Assembly: GCF_041020765.1 (NCBI RefSeq)
Contig: NZ_JBEUEJ010000001.1
DNA length: 64,000 nucleotides
From: Kineococcus terrestris
GTDB taxonomy: Bacteria > Actinomycetota > Actinomycetes > Actinomycetales > Kineococcaceae
Strand: one strand, 5' to 3'
Shown: positions 32,456 to 41,956 of the stretch, in pieces
Layout: each line of letters starts with the position of its first letter
Position numbering within the stretch: position 1 is the stretch's first letter
Made by a program: the position numbers and the translations under genes
The notes under the pieces: model-generated
The model's input: the letters and a program-made list of their open reading frames with translations, nothing else
What the model was told of the DNA's origin: nothing
Database searches by the model: none

Positions 32456-34330
32456 GTGACTCGAGCCCCCGGCACCACCGGCGACCGCCCGCGCCGCCGC
32501 CGCGCGGCCGTCGTCGTCGCGCCGCTCCTCGTCCTGCTCGCCGGCCTCGGTCTGACGACGGCGGGCGCGCTGGCGGTGCGCGCCGACGGGCGGGAGGCCG
32601 CCCACCGCGCCAGCCAGCAGCTGGCCACCGAGGAGGCGGCCGACCTCGCCGAGACCGTCGAGCAGTACGGCCTCGCGATGCGCTCGCTCGCCGAGGGCGT
32701 CGGCGCGCAGCCCGCCGTGTCCGACCGGGTCTTCCAGGCGCTCGCCGCCCCGCTGGACGCCCTGCCCGGGGTGGCGTCCCTCCTGTACACCGTGCCGGTG
32801 GAGCGGGGGGAGGACGAGGTCGCCGCGGCGCAGGAGCGGCTGCGCCGGCAGCTCGGCACCGCCCTCACCCTGCAACCGCGCGACACCGAGCTCGGCGAGC
32901 ACCGCTTCGTCGTCTCCTTCCGCGCCGTGGACACCGGCGGCACCGCGCTGGGCGCCGACGCCGCCGCGCTGCCCCAGGTCGCCGCGGCCGCCACCCGCGC
33001 CCGCGACACCGGCTCGGTCACGGTCAGCGGCGCCTACGTCCTGCTCAGCGACCGCTCCCTGCCCGCGGAGCTGCAGCAGCTGTCCGTCGTCGTCATCGCC
33101 CCCGTCGTCGCCGGCGACGACCAGGCCGACGCCGGCGCCTTCCGCGGCTGGGTGTCCGCCGCCTTCCGCACCGGCGCGGTCCTGGACGGCTCCACCAGCC
33201 GCCGCACCGCCGGGGACGCGCGGCTGCGGCTGTGGGACGTCACCGACGGCCCGGTCGAGCTGGGCGCCGTCGACCCCTCCGGACCCCTCGACGAGCGGTC
33301 CACGACCACCGCGCCGCTGCTGGCCGCCGACCGGACCTGGCAGCTGGAGGTCACCCCCACGCGGACGATGGCCGTCCAGGCGTCCTGGATGAAGCCCGGG
33401 CGCGCCGCGACCGCCGGCACCCTGGCGAGCCTCCTGCTGGCCGGCCTCACCCTGTCCGTCACCGCCGGCCGCGCCCGCGCCGAGAACCGCGTCGCCGAGG
33501 CCACCGACACGCTGGCCGCCGAGGTCGCCGACCGCCGCACCGGCGAGGAGCGGCTGCGCACCCGCGAGGCCGAGCTGAGCGCCTACTCCACCGTCGTCGC
33601 CGACCGCCTGCGCCTGCCGCTGGCGCACCTGGCGGAGATGTCCGAGCGCGCGGCGGCCCGCCCGTGGGCGTGCGAGGAGGACCGCCAGGCGCACCTGGCC
33701 GACGTGGCGCGGCGCCTCGACGCCGCCCGCCGCCTCGTCGACGACCTGCTGCTGTACGCGCGCGCCGGCGAGCTCGTCCTCGCCGCCCGCGCCGTCGACC
33801 TCGGCTCGCTGGCCACCGCCGTCTGCGCCGAGCGGCTGGCCGCCGTCCAGCACCTGCCGGAGGAGCAGCGCCCCCGCTTCGACGTCCAGCCGCTGCCCGA
33901 GGTCGTCGGCGACCCCGGCCTGCTGCGCCAGCTGCTGACCCGCCTCGTCGACAACGCCGTCGTGCACGCCCCGCCCGGGCAGTCCGCCTCCGTGCGCGTC
34001 AGCGCCGACCTGACCCGCGCCCGCTTCCGCGGCGAGGAGTGGCGCGTGGAGGTGCGCGACCGCGGCCTGGGCGTCCCGCCGGACCGCCGCGGCCGCGTCT
34101 TCGAGCCCTTCGCCGGGGAGGACGGCGACGTGCTGCTGGAGTCCAACCACCTCAGCCTCGCCCTGTGCCGGCGCGTCGCCCGCCGCCTGGGCGGGGAGCT
34201 CGGCCTGTCCGACGACCCGCGCGGCGGCAGCGTGTTCTGGTTCACGCTGCCCGTGCGCAGCACGGCCGGGGTGCCCGCGGCGGGCGCCGTGGAGCCGGGC
34301 GGGGGGGCGCCAGCCCTGGCCGCGCGCTGA
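32456..34330 (+). CDS. Membrane sensor with histidine-kinase-like domain lacking the phospho-acceptor His
   Basis: A 624-residue protein: a transmembrane helix at about 17-41, an extracytoplasmic CHASE-like sensor (about 45-310), a second helix (LASLLLAGLTLSVTAG), a coiled-coil and a kinase core. The dimerisation motif that should read HDLRxPL is DRLRLPL, with Asp383 at the His position. The ATPase part keeps VDNAVVHAP (N-box), DRGLGVP (G1) and FEPF, but the G2 loop is changed (ESNHLSLAL for GxGLGLAL). Autophosphorylation on His therefore seems impossible. No response regulator is adjacent. It is divergent from the exosortase operon. Confidence 0.75.
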   Translation: MTRAPGTTGDRPRRRRAAVVVAPLLVLLAGLGLTTAGALAVRADGREAAHRASQQLATEEAADLAETVEQYGLAMRSLAEGVGAQPAVSDRVFQALAAPLDALPGVASLLYTVPVERGEDEVAAAQERLRRQLGTALTLQPRDTELGEHRFVVSFRAVDTGGTALGADAAALPQVAAAATRARDTGSVTVSGAYVLLSDRSLPAELQQLSVVVIAPVVAGDDQADAGAFRGWVSAAFRTGAVLDGSTSRRTAGDARLRLWDVTDGPVELGAVDPSGPLDERSTTTAPLLAADRTWQLEVTPTRTMAVQASWMKPGRAATAGTLASLLLAGLTLSVTAGRARAENRVAEATDTLAAEVADRRTGEERLRTREAELSAYSTVVADRLRLPLAHLAEMSERAAARPWACEEDRQAHLADVARRLDAARRLVDDLLLYARAGELVLAARAVDLGSLATAVCAERLAAVQHLPEEQRPRFDVQPLPEVVGDPGLLRQLLTRLVDNAVVHAPPGQSASVRVSADLTRARFRGEEWRVEVRDRGLGVPPDRRGRVFEPFAGEDGDVLLESNHLSLALCRRVARRLGGELGLSDDPRGGSVFWFTLPVRSTAGVPAAGAVEPGGGAPALAAR

Positions 34331-34368
34331 GGGGCTCCCGCGGGAGGGTGCTCGCGCGGGGCCCCGCG

Positions 34369-34374
34369 TACCCT
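34369..34374 (+). promoter_or_regulatory. Putative -10 box (TACCCT) of ahcY
   Basis: TACCCT would start a leader of about 75 bases before the ahcY GTG. The leader holds several short GC stems (for example GGCCC at 34406 with GGGCC at 34414-34418). Confidence 0.35.
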
Positions 34375-34455
34375 GGGAGGGCTCCGGCGTCCGGTGATGC
34401 CGCGAGGCCCAGAGGGGCCGCGCCGGGAGACCCCAGACCGCGAGAGAGGACACCC

Positions 34456-35928
<1,473 letters not shown>

Positions 35929-35942
35929 GACAGGTGCTGACG

Positions 35943-35977
35943 CCCGCGCCCGCGCTCGCCCACCGGGCGGGCGCGGG
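35943..35977 (+). terminator. Hairpin after ahcY
   Basis: CCCGCGCCCGC (35943-35953) pairs perfectly with GCGGGCGCGGG (35967-35977) across a 13-base loop, 14 bases after the ahcY stop. Confidence 0.6.
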
Positions 35978-35998
35978 ACCCGCGGGACCCGCGGGACC
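35972..35998. repeat. Three tandem copies of a 9-base unit
   Basis: CGCGGGACC occurs three times head to tail, directly before the 11-base tandem repeat at the end of the RDD gene. Confidence 0.7.
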
Positions 35999-36030
35999 TC
36001 AGCGCGACCTCAGCGCGACCTCAGCGCGAC
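35998..36030. repeat. Three tandem copies of an 11-base unit at the RDD stop codon
   Basis: CTCAGCGCGAC occurs three times head to tail. On the minus strand each copy encodes the same end (Ser-Arg-stop in one frame), so the RDD stop codon at 36021-36023 is repeated downstream. Confidence 0.75.
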
Positions 36031-36956
36031 AGGGTGCGGGACAGCTCCTCCAGCCGCCCGCGCTGGGCGCGCATCCGCGCCAGCTCCCGGTCCCGGCGCT
36101 CCACCAGCACGGCCGTGACGAACGCCTCCGCCGGCACCCCCGCCGGCGGGGGCGGCGCCACGTGGGCGGCCAGCGCGCCCGCCAGGTCCGCGCCCAGCCG
36201 GCGCCGCGAGTCCGGGTGCAGGCGCTCGGCCCGCGCCAGGAACTGCCGCGCCGCCACGGCCGTCGGCGCCGGCAGCCGGCCGATGTCGGCCTGCCGCGCC
36301 CAGCCCGCCAGCTCCGGCGGCATCGGCGGCAGCGGCACGTGCTTGGCCGCGGTGCGCTCGCGCACGACGAACGTGCCCGCCAGCAGGTCCCCGAACCGCT
36401 TGCCGCGCGCGGTGACCAGCGCGCACAGGATCGCCGGGCTGCCCAGCGTCGCCCACAGCTCGAAGAACCCCAGCAGCGCCCGCGCCAGCGCGTGCCGGAA
36501 GCGCACCGGCCCGCCGTCGTCGCGCACCACCCGCAGGCCGGTCACCAGCTTGCCCAGCGAGCGGCCCCGCGTGACGGTCTCCACCAGCACCGGCACGCCC
36601 ACCAGGCACAGGACGACCTCGGCGAGCACGATCGCCGCCGTGGCCGCCTCGTCCAGGTCGCCGGCCAGGGCCTGCGAGCCGAAGAGCACGAGCAGCAGCA
36701 GCACGCCCACCGCGACGGCGTCGACGACCGCCCCCAGCATCCGCGAGGCGAACGAGGCCGCCCGCAGGTCCAGGACCACCGCCTCGCCGGTGACCAGGTC
36801 GCCCGAGCCGCCGGCCACGTCGCCCAGCCGTCCGCCGGCCGCGGCCGCCGCCGCACCGGGCAGCAGCGGCGCCGCCGGGTCGGTGGCCCGGTCGGCGGCC
36901 GGGCGCGCCGGGGCGCCGCTGTCGTCGGTGTCGGCGCTGCGCCACGGGTCGGCCAC
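36021..36956 (-). CDS. RDD family membrane protein
   Basis: The 311-residue protein has the RDD core: FASRMLGAVVDAVAVGVLLL with the conserved Arg and Asp, a second helix (AAIVLAEVVLCLVGVPVLVE), and RGRSLGKLVTGLRVVRDDGG. A C-terminal cytoplasmic tail with helical charged segments follows. The family is proposed to include small-solute or sodium transporters, but no role is set. GTG at 36956 is preceded by TACCGT six bases upstream. It is divergent from the SpoIIM gene and convergent with ahcY. Confidence 0.88.
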   Translation of the reverse strand: MADPWRSADTDDSGAPARPAADRATDPAAPLLPGAAAAAAGGRLGDVAGGSGDLVTGEAVVLDLRAASFASRMLGAVVDAVAVGVLLLLVLFGSQALAGDLDEAATAAIVLAEVVLCLVGVPVLVETVTRGRSLGKLVTGLRVVRDDGGPVRFRHALARALLGFFELWATLGSPAILCALVTARGKRFGDLLAGTFVVRERTAAKHVPLPPMPPELAGWARQADIGRLPAPTAVAARQFLARAERLHPDSRRRLGADLAGALAAHVAPPPPAGVPAEAFVTAVLVERRDRELARMRAQRGRLEELSRTLSR

Positions 36957-36962
36957 CCCGCC

Positions 36963-36968
36963 ACGGTA
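36963..36968 (-). promoter_or_regulatory. Leaderless -10 box (TACCGT) of the RDD gene
   Basis: TACCGT on the minus strand ends six bases before the GTG at 36956. Confidence 0.5.
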
Positions 36969-37009
36969 GCCACCGCCCGCGCGCCCGCCCGCCGCGCGGG
37001 GCGGCTCCG

Positions 37010-37015
37010 TAGGCT
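37010..37015 (+). promoter_or_regulatory. Leaderless -10 box (TAGGCT) of the SpoIIM-family gene
   Basis: TAGGCT ends six bases before the GTG at 37022. The divergent RDD box is only 41 bases away. Confidence 0.5.
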
Positions 37016-37021
37016 GCCGGG

Positions 37022-38020
37022 GTGGACGTCGACGCGTACCGGGCCGTGCACGAGGACGAGTGGCAGCGGCTGCGCCGGCTCGTGCGGACCCGGCACCTGA
37101 GCGGCGCCGAGGTCGACGAGCTCGTCGTCCTCTACCAGCGCACCGCCACCCACCTGTCCTCGCTGCGCTCGGCGCAGTCGGAGCCGGTGCTGCTCGACGA
37201 GCTGTCCACGCTGCTGGCCCGGGCGCGCGCCCGCCTCACCGGTGGCCGGCCCTCCACGTGGTCGGCCGTGACCCGCTTCGCGGTGCGCGGGTTCCCCGCC
37301 GCCGTCTGGCGCGCCGGCGGCTGGTCCCTGGCCGCGGCCGCCTTCACCCTCGCCCTGGCGACGCTCGCCGGGGTGTGGATCGCCGGGAACCCCGCGGCGC
37401 AGGCCAGCGTGTTCGGCTCCGACGCCGACGTGCGCCGCCTCGTCGAGCAGGACTTCGCGAACTACTACTCCGAGTACGCCAGCGCCTCGTTCGCCGGGCG
37501 GGTCTGGACGAACAACGCCTGGGTCGCCGCGACCTGCGTGGCCCTGGGCGTCACGGGGGTGTTCGTCGTCTTCGCCCTCGCCCAGAACGCCCTCAACGTG
37601 GGGCTGCAGGCCGGGCTGCTCATCGACAACGGCCGCGGCGAGGTGTTCTTCGGGCTGATCCTGCCGCACGGCCTGCTGGAGCTGACCGCCGTGTTCGTGG
37701 CCGCCGGTGCGGGCATGAAGCTGTTCTGGGCGTGGGTGGCTCCCGGGCCGCGCAGCCGCGCGCAGTCCCTGGCCCGCGAGGGGCGGGCCATGGTCGGCAC
37801 CGCCCTCGGCCTGGTCGTCGTCCTCTTCGTCTCCGGGCTCATCGAGGGGTTCGTGACGCCGTCCTCGCTGCCCACGTGGGCGCGTGTGGGCATCGGCGCC
37901 CTCGCCCTGCTGGCCTTCCTCGCCTACGTCGTGCTGCTGGGCCGGCCCGCGGCGCGCGCGGGGGAGACCGGCGACGTCGAGGCCCGCGCGGCCGGGGACG
38001 TCGCCCCCGTGCGCGGCTGA
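37022..38020 (+). CDS. Stage II sporulation protein M (SpoIIM) family membrane protein
   Basis: The 332-residue protein has a helical cytoplasmic N-terminus (WQRLRRLVRTRHLSGAEVDE, LVVLYQRTATHLSSLRS), then five or six membrane helices and an outside loop with FANYYSEYASASFAGRVWTN. NALNVGLQAGLLIDNGRGEV and ILPHGLLELTAVFVAAGAGM are strong SpoIIM signatures. In non-sporulating actinobacteria the role is unknown; RDD partners such as the divergent gene here are common. GTG at 37022 follows TAGGCT by six bases. Confidence 0.9.
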   Translation: MDVDAYRAVHEDEWQRLRRLVRTRHLSGAEVDELVVLYQRTATHLSSLRSAQSEPVLLDELSTLLARARARLTGGRPSTWSAVTRFAVRGFPAAVWRAGGWSLAAAAFTLALATLAGVWIAGNPAAQASVFGSDADVRRLVEQDFANYYSEYASASFAGRVWTNNAWVAATCVALGVTGVFVVFALAQNALNVGLQAGLLIDNGRGEVFFGLILPHGLLELTAVFVAAGAGMKLFWAWVAPGPRSRAQSLAREGRAMVGTALGLVVVLFVSGLIEGFVTPSSLPTWARVGIGALALLAFLAYVVLLGRPAARAGETGDVEARAAGDVAPVRG

Positions 38021-38032
38021 GCGCGGGGCTGA

Positions 38033-38048
38033 GCGGGGACCGCCCCGC
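38033..38048 (+). terminator. Short hairpin after the SpoIIM-family gene
   Basis: GCGGGG and CCCCGC pair around a four-base loop, 12 bases after the stop. It is short, so weak support. Confidence 0.4.
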
Positions 38049-38059
38049 GTGAGAGCCGT

Positions 38060-38102
38060 CTCACGATCACCTCACGGAGCCCTCACCCGCCGTTCCTAGC
38101 GT
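38060..38102 (+). promoter_or_regulatory. Three 11-base-spaced direct repeats ahead of a -10 box
   Basis: CTCAC begins at 38060, 38071 and 38082, exactly 11 bases apart, and TAGCGT (38097-38102) follows as a -10 candidate. The repeats cover the place where a -35 box would be. Direct repeats at one helical turn in front of a -10 are typical sites for OmpR/PhoP-type or SARP-type activators. They control the seven-gene glycosyltransferase/ABC/kinase operon starting at 38162. Confidence 0.6.
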
Positions 38103-38161
38103 CGTCGCCACGACGCGGCACCGGGGAAGCGGTCCGCACCGAGGAGACACCGGAGGCGACC

Positions 38162-39487
38162 GTGCACCAGACGGCTCACCAGGGCCCGCGCCCGCTCCAG
38201 GACGCGCTGGGCCGCCCGCCGGGACGCCGTCCCCGGGTCGCCCTGTACGGGCACGACACCTGCGGGCTCGGGCACCTGCGCCGCAACCTGGCCCTCGCGG
38301 CCGCCGTCCGCTCGGCCCCCGGCCGCCCCGACGTCCTCGTCCTCACCGGCTCCCCGGAGGCGCAGCGCTTCGAGCGCCCCGAGGGCGTGGAGCTGGTCGT
38401 GCTGCCGTCCGTGCGCAAGGACGCCGACGGCCGCTACCGCTCCGGCGCCCTCGACGTGCCGCTGGCCGACGTCGTCGCGCTGCGCAGCGCCACCGCCGCC
38501 GGCGTCCTCGCCGCCTGGGAGCCGGACCTGCTGGTCGTCGACAAGGCGCCGTGGGGGTTCCAGCAGGAGCTGCGCGGGGCGCTGACCCGGCTGCGCGCCG
38601 GCGGCCGCACCCGCACCGTCCTGGGCCTGCGCGACGTCCTGGACCACCCCGACGCCGCCGCCCGCGAGTGGCGGCGCGACGGCGGCGACGACGCGCTGCG
38701 CGCCGTCTACGACGAGGTGTGGGTCTACGGCGACGACCGCGTCCACGACGTGCGCACCGAGCTGGCCCCCGGCACCCCCGCACCGGCCCTCGGCGCGCCC
38801 GTGCGCTTCCTCGGCTACCTCGCGCAGGGCCGGCGCGACGCCGGCGCCCCGCCGCTGCCGCGGCACCGCCCCGGCACCCGCACGGTCCTGGCCGGCGTCG
38901 GCGGCGGCCAGGACGGCGCCGCGCTGACCCGGGCGCTGCTGCGCACGGCCCTGCCCGACGGCGTCGAGCTGGTCCTGCTGCCCGGGCCCTTCGCGCCCGA
39001 CGGGCTGCGCGCCGAGCTGGACGCGGCCGCCGCCGCCCGCGACGACCTGCACGTCGTGGCCTTCACCGGCGCCGCCGCCGACTGGGCCGCGCAGGCCGAC
39101 GCCGTCGTGTGCATGGGCGGCTACAACACGGTCGCCGAGGTGCTGGCCACCGGCACCCCCGCCCTCGTCGTGCCCCGCACCAGCCCGCGCCGCGAGCAGG
39201 AGGTCCGCGCCCGCGCCCTGGCCGCGCACGGCCACCTCGACGTCCTGCTCGCCCCCGGCCCGGAGCGGCTGTCCGCCTGGGTCGCCGGGGCGCTGGCCCG
39301 GCCCCGCGCCGCCCGCACCGGCATCGCCCTCGACGGCCTGGACGCCGTGCGCCGCCGCGCCGGCGAGCTGCTGGCCGGTGACCCCCTGACCGGCGACCCG
39401 CTGACCGGCGAGCTGCCCGCCGCCCCCGCGCTCGCGACCGTCCCCGCCGCCCTCCCCGACCTCGCCGAGGTGCCCCGTGCCTGCTGA
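38162..39487 (+). CDS. GT-B glycosyltransferase-like protein (MurG-like C-terminus)
   Basis: A 441-residue protein. VALYGHDTCGLGHLRRNLAL at about 26-45 is a Gly/His-rich acceptor-side loop seen in predicted glycosyltransferases of the COG4671 kind. The C-terminal half carries VLAGVGGGQDGAALTRALL and ADAVVCMGGYNTVAEVLATG, the UDP-sugar-binding region shared with MurG. It probably glycosylates a soluble or lipid acceptor in the cytoplasm. GTG at 38162 has GGAGG seven bases upstream. It is the first gene of a tightly coupled seven-gene operon. Near the end GDPLT is repeated (GDPLTGDPLTG). Confidence 0.75.
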   Translation: MHQTAHQGPRPLQDALGRPPGRRPRVALYGHDTCGLGHLRRNLALAAAVRSAPGRPDVLVLTGSPEAQRFERPEGVELVVLPSVRKDADGRYRSGALDVPLADVVALRSATAAGVLAAWEPDLLVVDKAPWGFQQELRGALTRLRAGGRTRTVLGLRDVLDHPDAAAREWRRDGGDDALRAVYDEVWVYGDDRVHDVRTELAPGTPAPALGAPVRFLGYLAQGRRDAGAPPLPRHRPGTRTVLAGVGGGQDGAALTRALLRTALPDGVELVLLPGPFAPDGLRAELDAAAAARDDLHVVAFTGAAADWAAQADAVVCMGGYNTVAEVLATGTPALVVPRTSPRREQEVRARALAAHGHLDVLLAPGPERLSAWVAGALARPRAARTGIALDGLDAVRRRAGELLAGDPLTGDPLTGELPAAPALATVPAALPDLAEVPRAC

Positions 39488-40727
39488 GACCGCCCCCACC
39501 GCCCCGCGCGTCGGCTACGTCGTCAAGGTGTACCCGCGCTTCTCCGAGACGTTCGTCGTCCGCGAGGTCCTGGCCCGCGAGGCCCAGGGCGAGGACGTCG
39601 TCGTCGCCAGCCTGCGGCCCACCACCGACACCCGCTTCCACGCCCTGCTGGCCCGGGTCGCCGCCCCCGTCACGTGGCTGCCCGAGAGCGGCGGGCGCTC
39701 CAGCAGCGCCCTGTGGACCGCGCTGCGCCGCGCGCAGGACCTCCCGCACCTGACCGCGGCGCTGCCGCACCTGCTCGCCGAGGACGTCGACGTCGCCGCC
39801 CAGGCCGTCCACCTCGCCGTCTGGGCCCGCGAGCAGCGCGTCACCCACCTGCACGCCCACTTCGCGTCCCTGCCCGGGCGCACCACCCGCCTGGCCGCGC
39901 TGCTGACCGGCCTGCCGTACACCGTCACCGCCCACGCCAAGGACCTGTTCGTCCACGGCGCCGGCCCCGACGGCCCCGACGGGCCGGTGTGCCCGCGGGT
40001 GGACGCCGTCCTCGCCGACGCCGCCGCCGTGGTCACCGTCAGCGACCACAACGTGGCCCACCTGGCGGCCCGCCACCCCCGCGCCCGCGCCGTGCGCGTC
40101 TACAACGGCCTCGACCTCGACGAGCTGCCCTGGAGCGAGCCCCGGAGCGCGCCCGCCGCGGAGCGCGTCGTGGCCGCCGTCGGGCGCCTGGTGCCCAAGA
40201 AGGGCTTCGACGTCCTCCTGGACGCCGTCGCCCTGCTGCGCGCCGCCGGCGACCCCGTCCGCCTCGACCTCGCCGGCAGCGGGCCCGAGGAGGCGGCGCT
40301 GCGCGAGCGGGCGCGCGCCGCGGGCCTCGCCGGCGCCGTGCGCTTCCTCGGCCCGCAGCCGCAGCACGCCGTCGTGGACCTGCTGCGCCGCAGCGCCGTC
40401 TTCGCCGCCCCCTGCGTCGTCGCCCCCGACGGCGACCGCGACGGGCTGCCCACCGTCCTGCTGGAGGCGATGGCCGTGGGCACCCCGGTGGTCTCCACGC
40501 CCGTCACCGGGATCCCCGAGGCCGTGCTCGACGGCGTCACCGGCACCCTCGTGCCCGAGCGGGACCCCGCCGCCCTGGCCGCCGCGCTGCGCCGCCTGCT
40601 CGACGACCCGGCGCTGCGCCGGGAGCGCTCGCGCGCGGCCCGCCGCCTGGTGGAGGAGCGCTTCGACGCCCGCGACCAGGCCGCCCGGCTGCGCGCCCTC
40701 ACCGCGGCCCCGGCGGTGGCGGCGTGA
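39477..40727 (+). CDS. Family 4 glycosyltransferase
   Basis: The 416-residue enzyme has a GT4 pattern: GYVVKVYPRFSETFVVREVL at the N-terminus (as in colanic-acid-type transferases), the His loop THLHAHFAS, VTAHAKDLFVHG, then VAAVGRLVPKKGFDVLLDAV and the donor-site GLPTVLLEAMAVGTPVVSTP, where Glu contacts the nucleotide sugar. It retains all residues expected for activity. GTG at 39477 overlaps the upstream gene by 11 bases. It works in a set with two further glycosyltransferases and an ABC exporter. Confidence 0.88.
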   Translation: MPAETAPTAPRVGYVVKVYPRFSETFVVREVLAREAQGEDVVVASLRPTTDTRFHALLARVAAPVTWLPESGGRSSSALWTALRRAQDLPHLTAALPHLLAEDVDVAAQAVHLAVWAREQRVTHLHAHFASLPGRTTRLAALLTGLPYTVTAHAKDLFVHGAGPDGPDGPVCPRVDAVLADAAAVVTVSDHNVAHLAARHPRARAVRVYNGLDLDELPWSEPRSAPAAERVVAAVGRLVPKKGFDVLLDAVALLRAAGDPVRLDLAGSGPEEAALRERARAAGLAGAVRFLGPQPQHAVVDLLRRSAVFAAPCVVAPDGDRDGLPTVLLEAMAVGTPVVSTPVTGIPEAVLDGVTGTLVPERDPAALAAALRRLLDDPALRRERSRAARRLVEERFDARDQAARLRALTAAPAVAA

Positions 40728-41956
40728 GCGGGTCCGGCACCGGCGCGGGGCCCCTGCCCGGCGTGCGCGCCGGCACCCGCGTCGTCCTCGTCTGCCTCGA
40801 CCCCGGCGTGCCCGTCTTCGGCGGCAAGGGCTGCTCCGTGCACGTGCAGGAGGTGCTGCGCGTCCTGGCCGCCACCGGCGCCGACGTGCACGTCGTCACC
40901 ACCCGCCCCGGCGGCCAGCCCCCCGCCGGCCTCGGCGGCGTGGCCGTGCACCACCTCCGGCTGCCGTCCGGGCGCACGAGCGCGCAGCGCGAGGAGGACC
41001 TCGTGGCCGCCGACGCCCGCGCCGGCGCCCTCGTGCGGGACCTGCTGCGCGGCCGGGAGCGCGACGGGTTCGTCTACGAGCGGTACGCGCTGTTCAGCTG
41101 CTCGGCCCTGGAGACCGCCCGCGACCTCGGCGTGCCCTCGGTGCTGGAGGTCAACGCCCCGCTGCCGCTGGAGCAGGCCCGCCACCGCAGCCTCACCGAC
41201 GTCGCCGGCGCCGACGAGCGCACCGCGCGGGCCCTGCGCGCCGCGCGGCACGCCGTGGCCGTCAGCCGGCCCGTCGCCGACTGGGCGTCCGCGGTCGCCG
41301 GGGTGCCGGTCGGCGCCGTCCCCAACGGCGTCGACGTCGACCGCTTCCACCCCGCCGACCCGCGCCGGGCCGACGACGGCGAGCTCGTCGTCGCCTTCGC
41401 CGGCGCGTTCCGCCCCTGGCACGGCGTCGGGCTGCTCGTCGAGGCCGCCGCCCGGCTGCGCGGGCTGCCCGGCCGCGACGTGCGCCTGCTGCTCGTGGGC
41501 GACGGGCCCACCCACGCCGCCGACCTGGCCGAGGCCGCGCGCCGCGGGGTGGCCGTCGACGCCCCCGGCGCCCTGGCCCCGGCCGACGTGCCGGCCGCCC
41601 TGCGCGGCGCGGACGTGGCCGTCGCCCCCTACCCGCCGGGCCGCGCGTACTTCTCCCCGCTGAAGGTCGCCGAGTACCTGGCGTGCGGGCTGCCCACCGT
41701 CGCCGCGGCCGTCGGCGACCTCGCCGAGCGCTACCGCGACGGCGAGGAGCTGCTGCTCGTGCCGCCCGGCGACGCCGACGCCCTCACCGCCGCCCTGCAG
41801 CGCCTGCGCACCGGACCGGCCCTGCGCGGGCGGCTGGCCGCCGCGGGCCGGCGGGCCGTCGTGGAGCGGGCCAGCTGGCGGCGCACGGTCGAGCTCAGCC
41901 TCGCCCCGGCCGTCCGGCGGGTCCCCGGGCGCGTCGCCGAGGAGGTCCCCGCGTGA
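40724..41956 (+). CDS. Family 4 glycosyltransferase
   Basis: A 410-residue GT4 enzyme: DPGVPVFGGKGCSVHVQEVL as the N-terminal Gly loop, VLEVNAPLPLEQARH, AVSRPVADW, PNGVDVDRFHP and VAFAGAFRPWHGVGLLVEAA, ending with the donor site YFSPLKVAEYLACGLPTVAA. The Lys/Glu pair needed for nucleotide-sugar binding is there. GTG at 40724 overlaps the previous stop by four bases and its own stop overlaps the ABC exporter start. Confidence 0.88.
   Translation: MSGSGTGAGPLPGVRAGTRVVLVCLDPGVPVFGGKGCSVHVQEVLRVLAATGADVHVVTTRPGGQPPAGLGGVAVHHLRLPSGRTSAQREEDLVAADARAGALVRDLLRGRERDGFVYERYALFSCSALETARDLGVPSVLEVNAPLPLEQARHRSLTDVAGADERTARALRAARHAVAVSRPVADWASAVAGVPVGAVPNGVDVDRFHPADPRRADDGELVVAFAGAFRPWHGVGLLVEAAARLRGLPGRDVRLLLVGDGPTHAADLAEAARRGVAVDAPGALAPADVPAALRGADVAVAPYPPGRAYFSPLKVAEYLACGLPTVAAAVGDLAERYRDGEELLLVPPGDADALTAALQRLRTGPALRGRLAAAGRRAVVERASWRRTVELSLAPAVRRVPGRVAEEVPA

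Noticed and set aside
34375..34455. SAH riboswitch before ahcY
   Set aside because: The conserved core sequence expected of the SAH aptamer is not present, so only a weak structured-leader note was kept.
36010..36945. A second minus-strand frame the same length as the RDD gene
   Set aside because: It is the RDD gene read one frame over. The repeated 11-base unit gives it a matching stop. Its translation is Arg/Gly-rich without membrane helices, while the 36021-36956 frame has the RDD motif.
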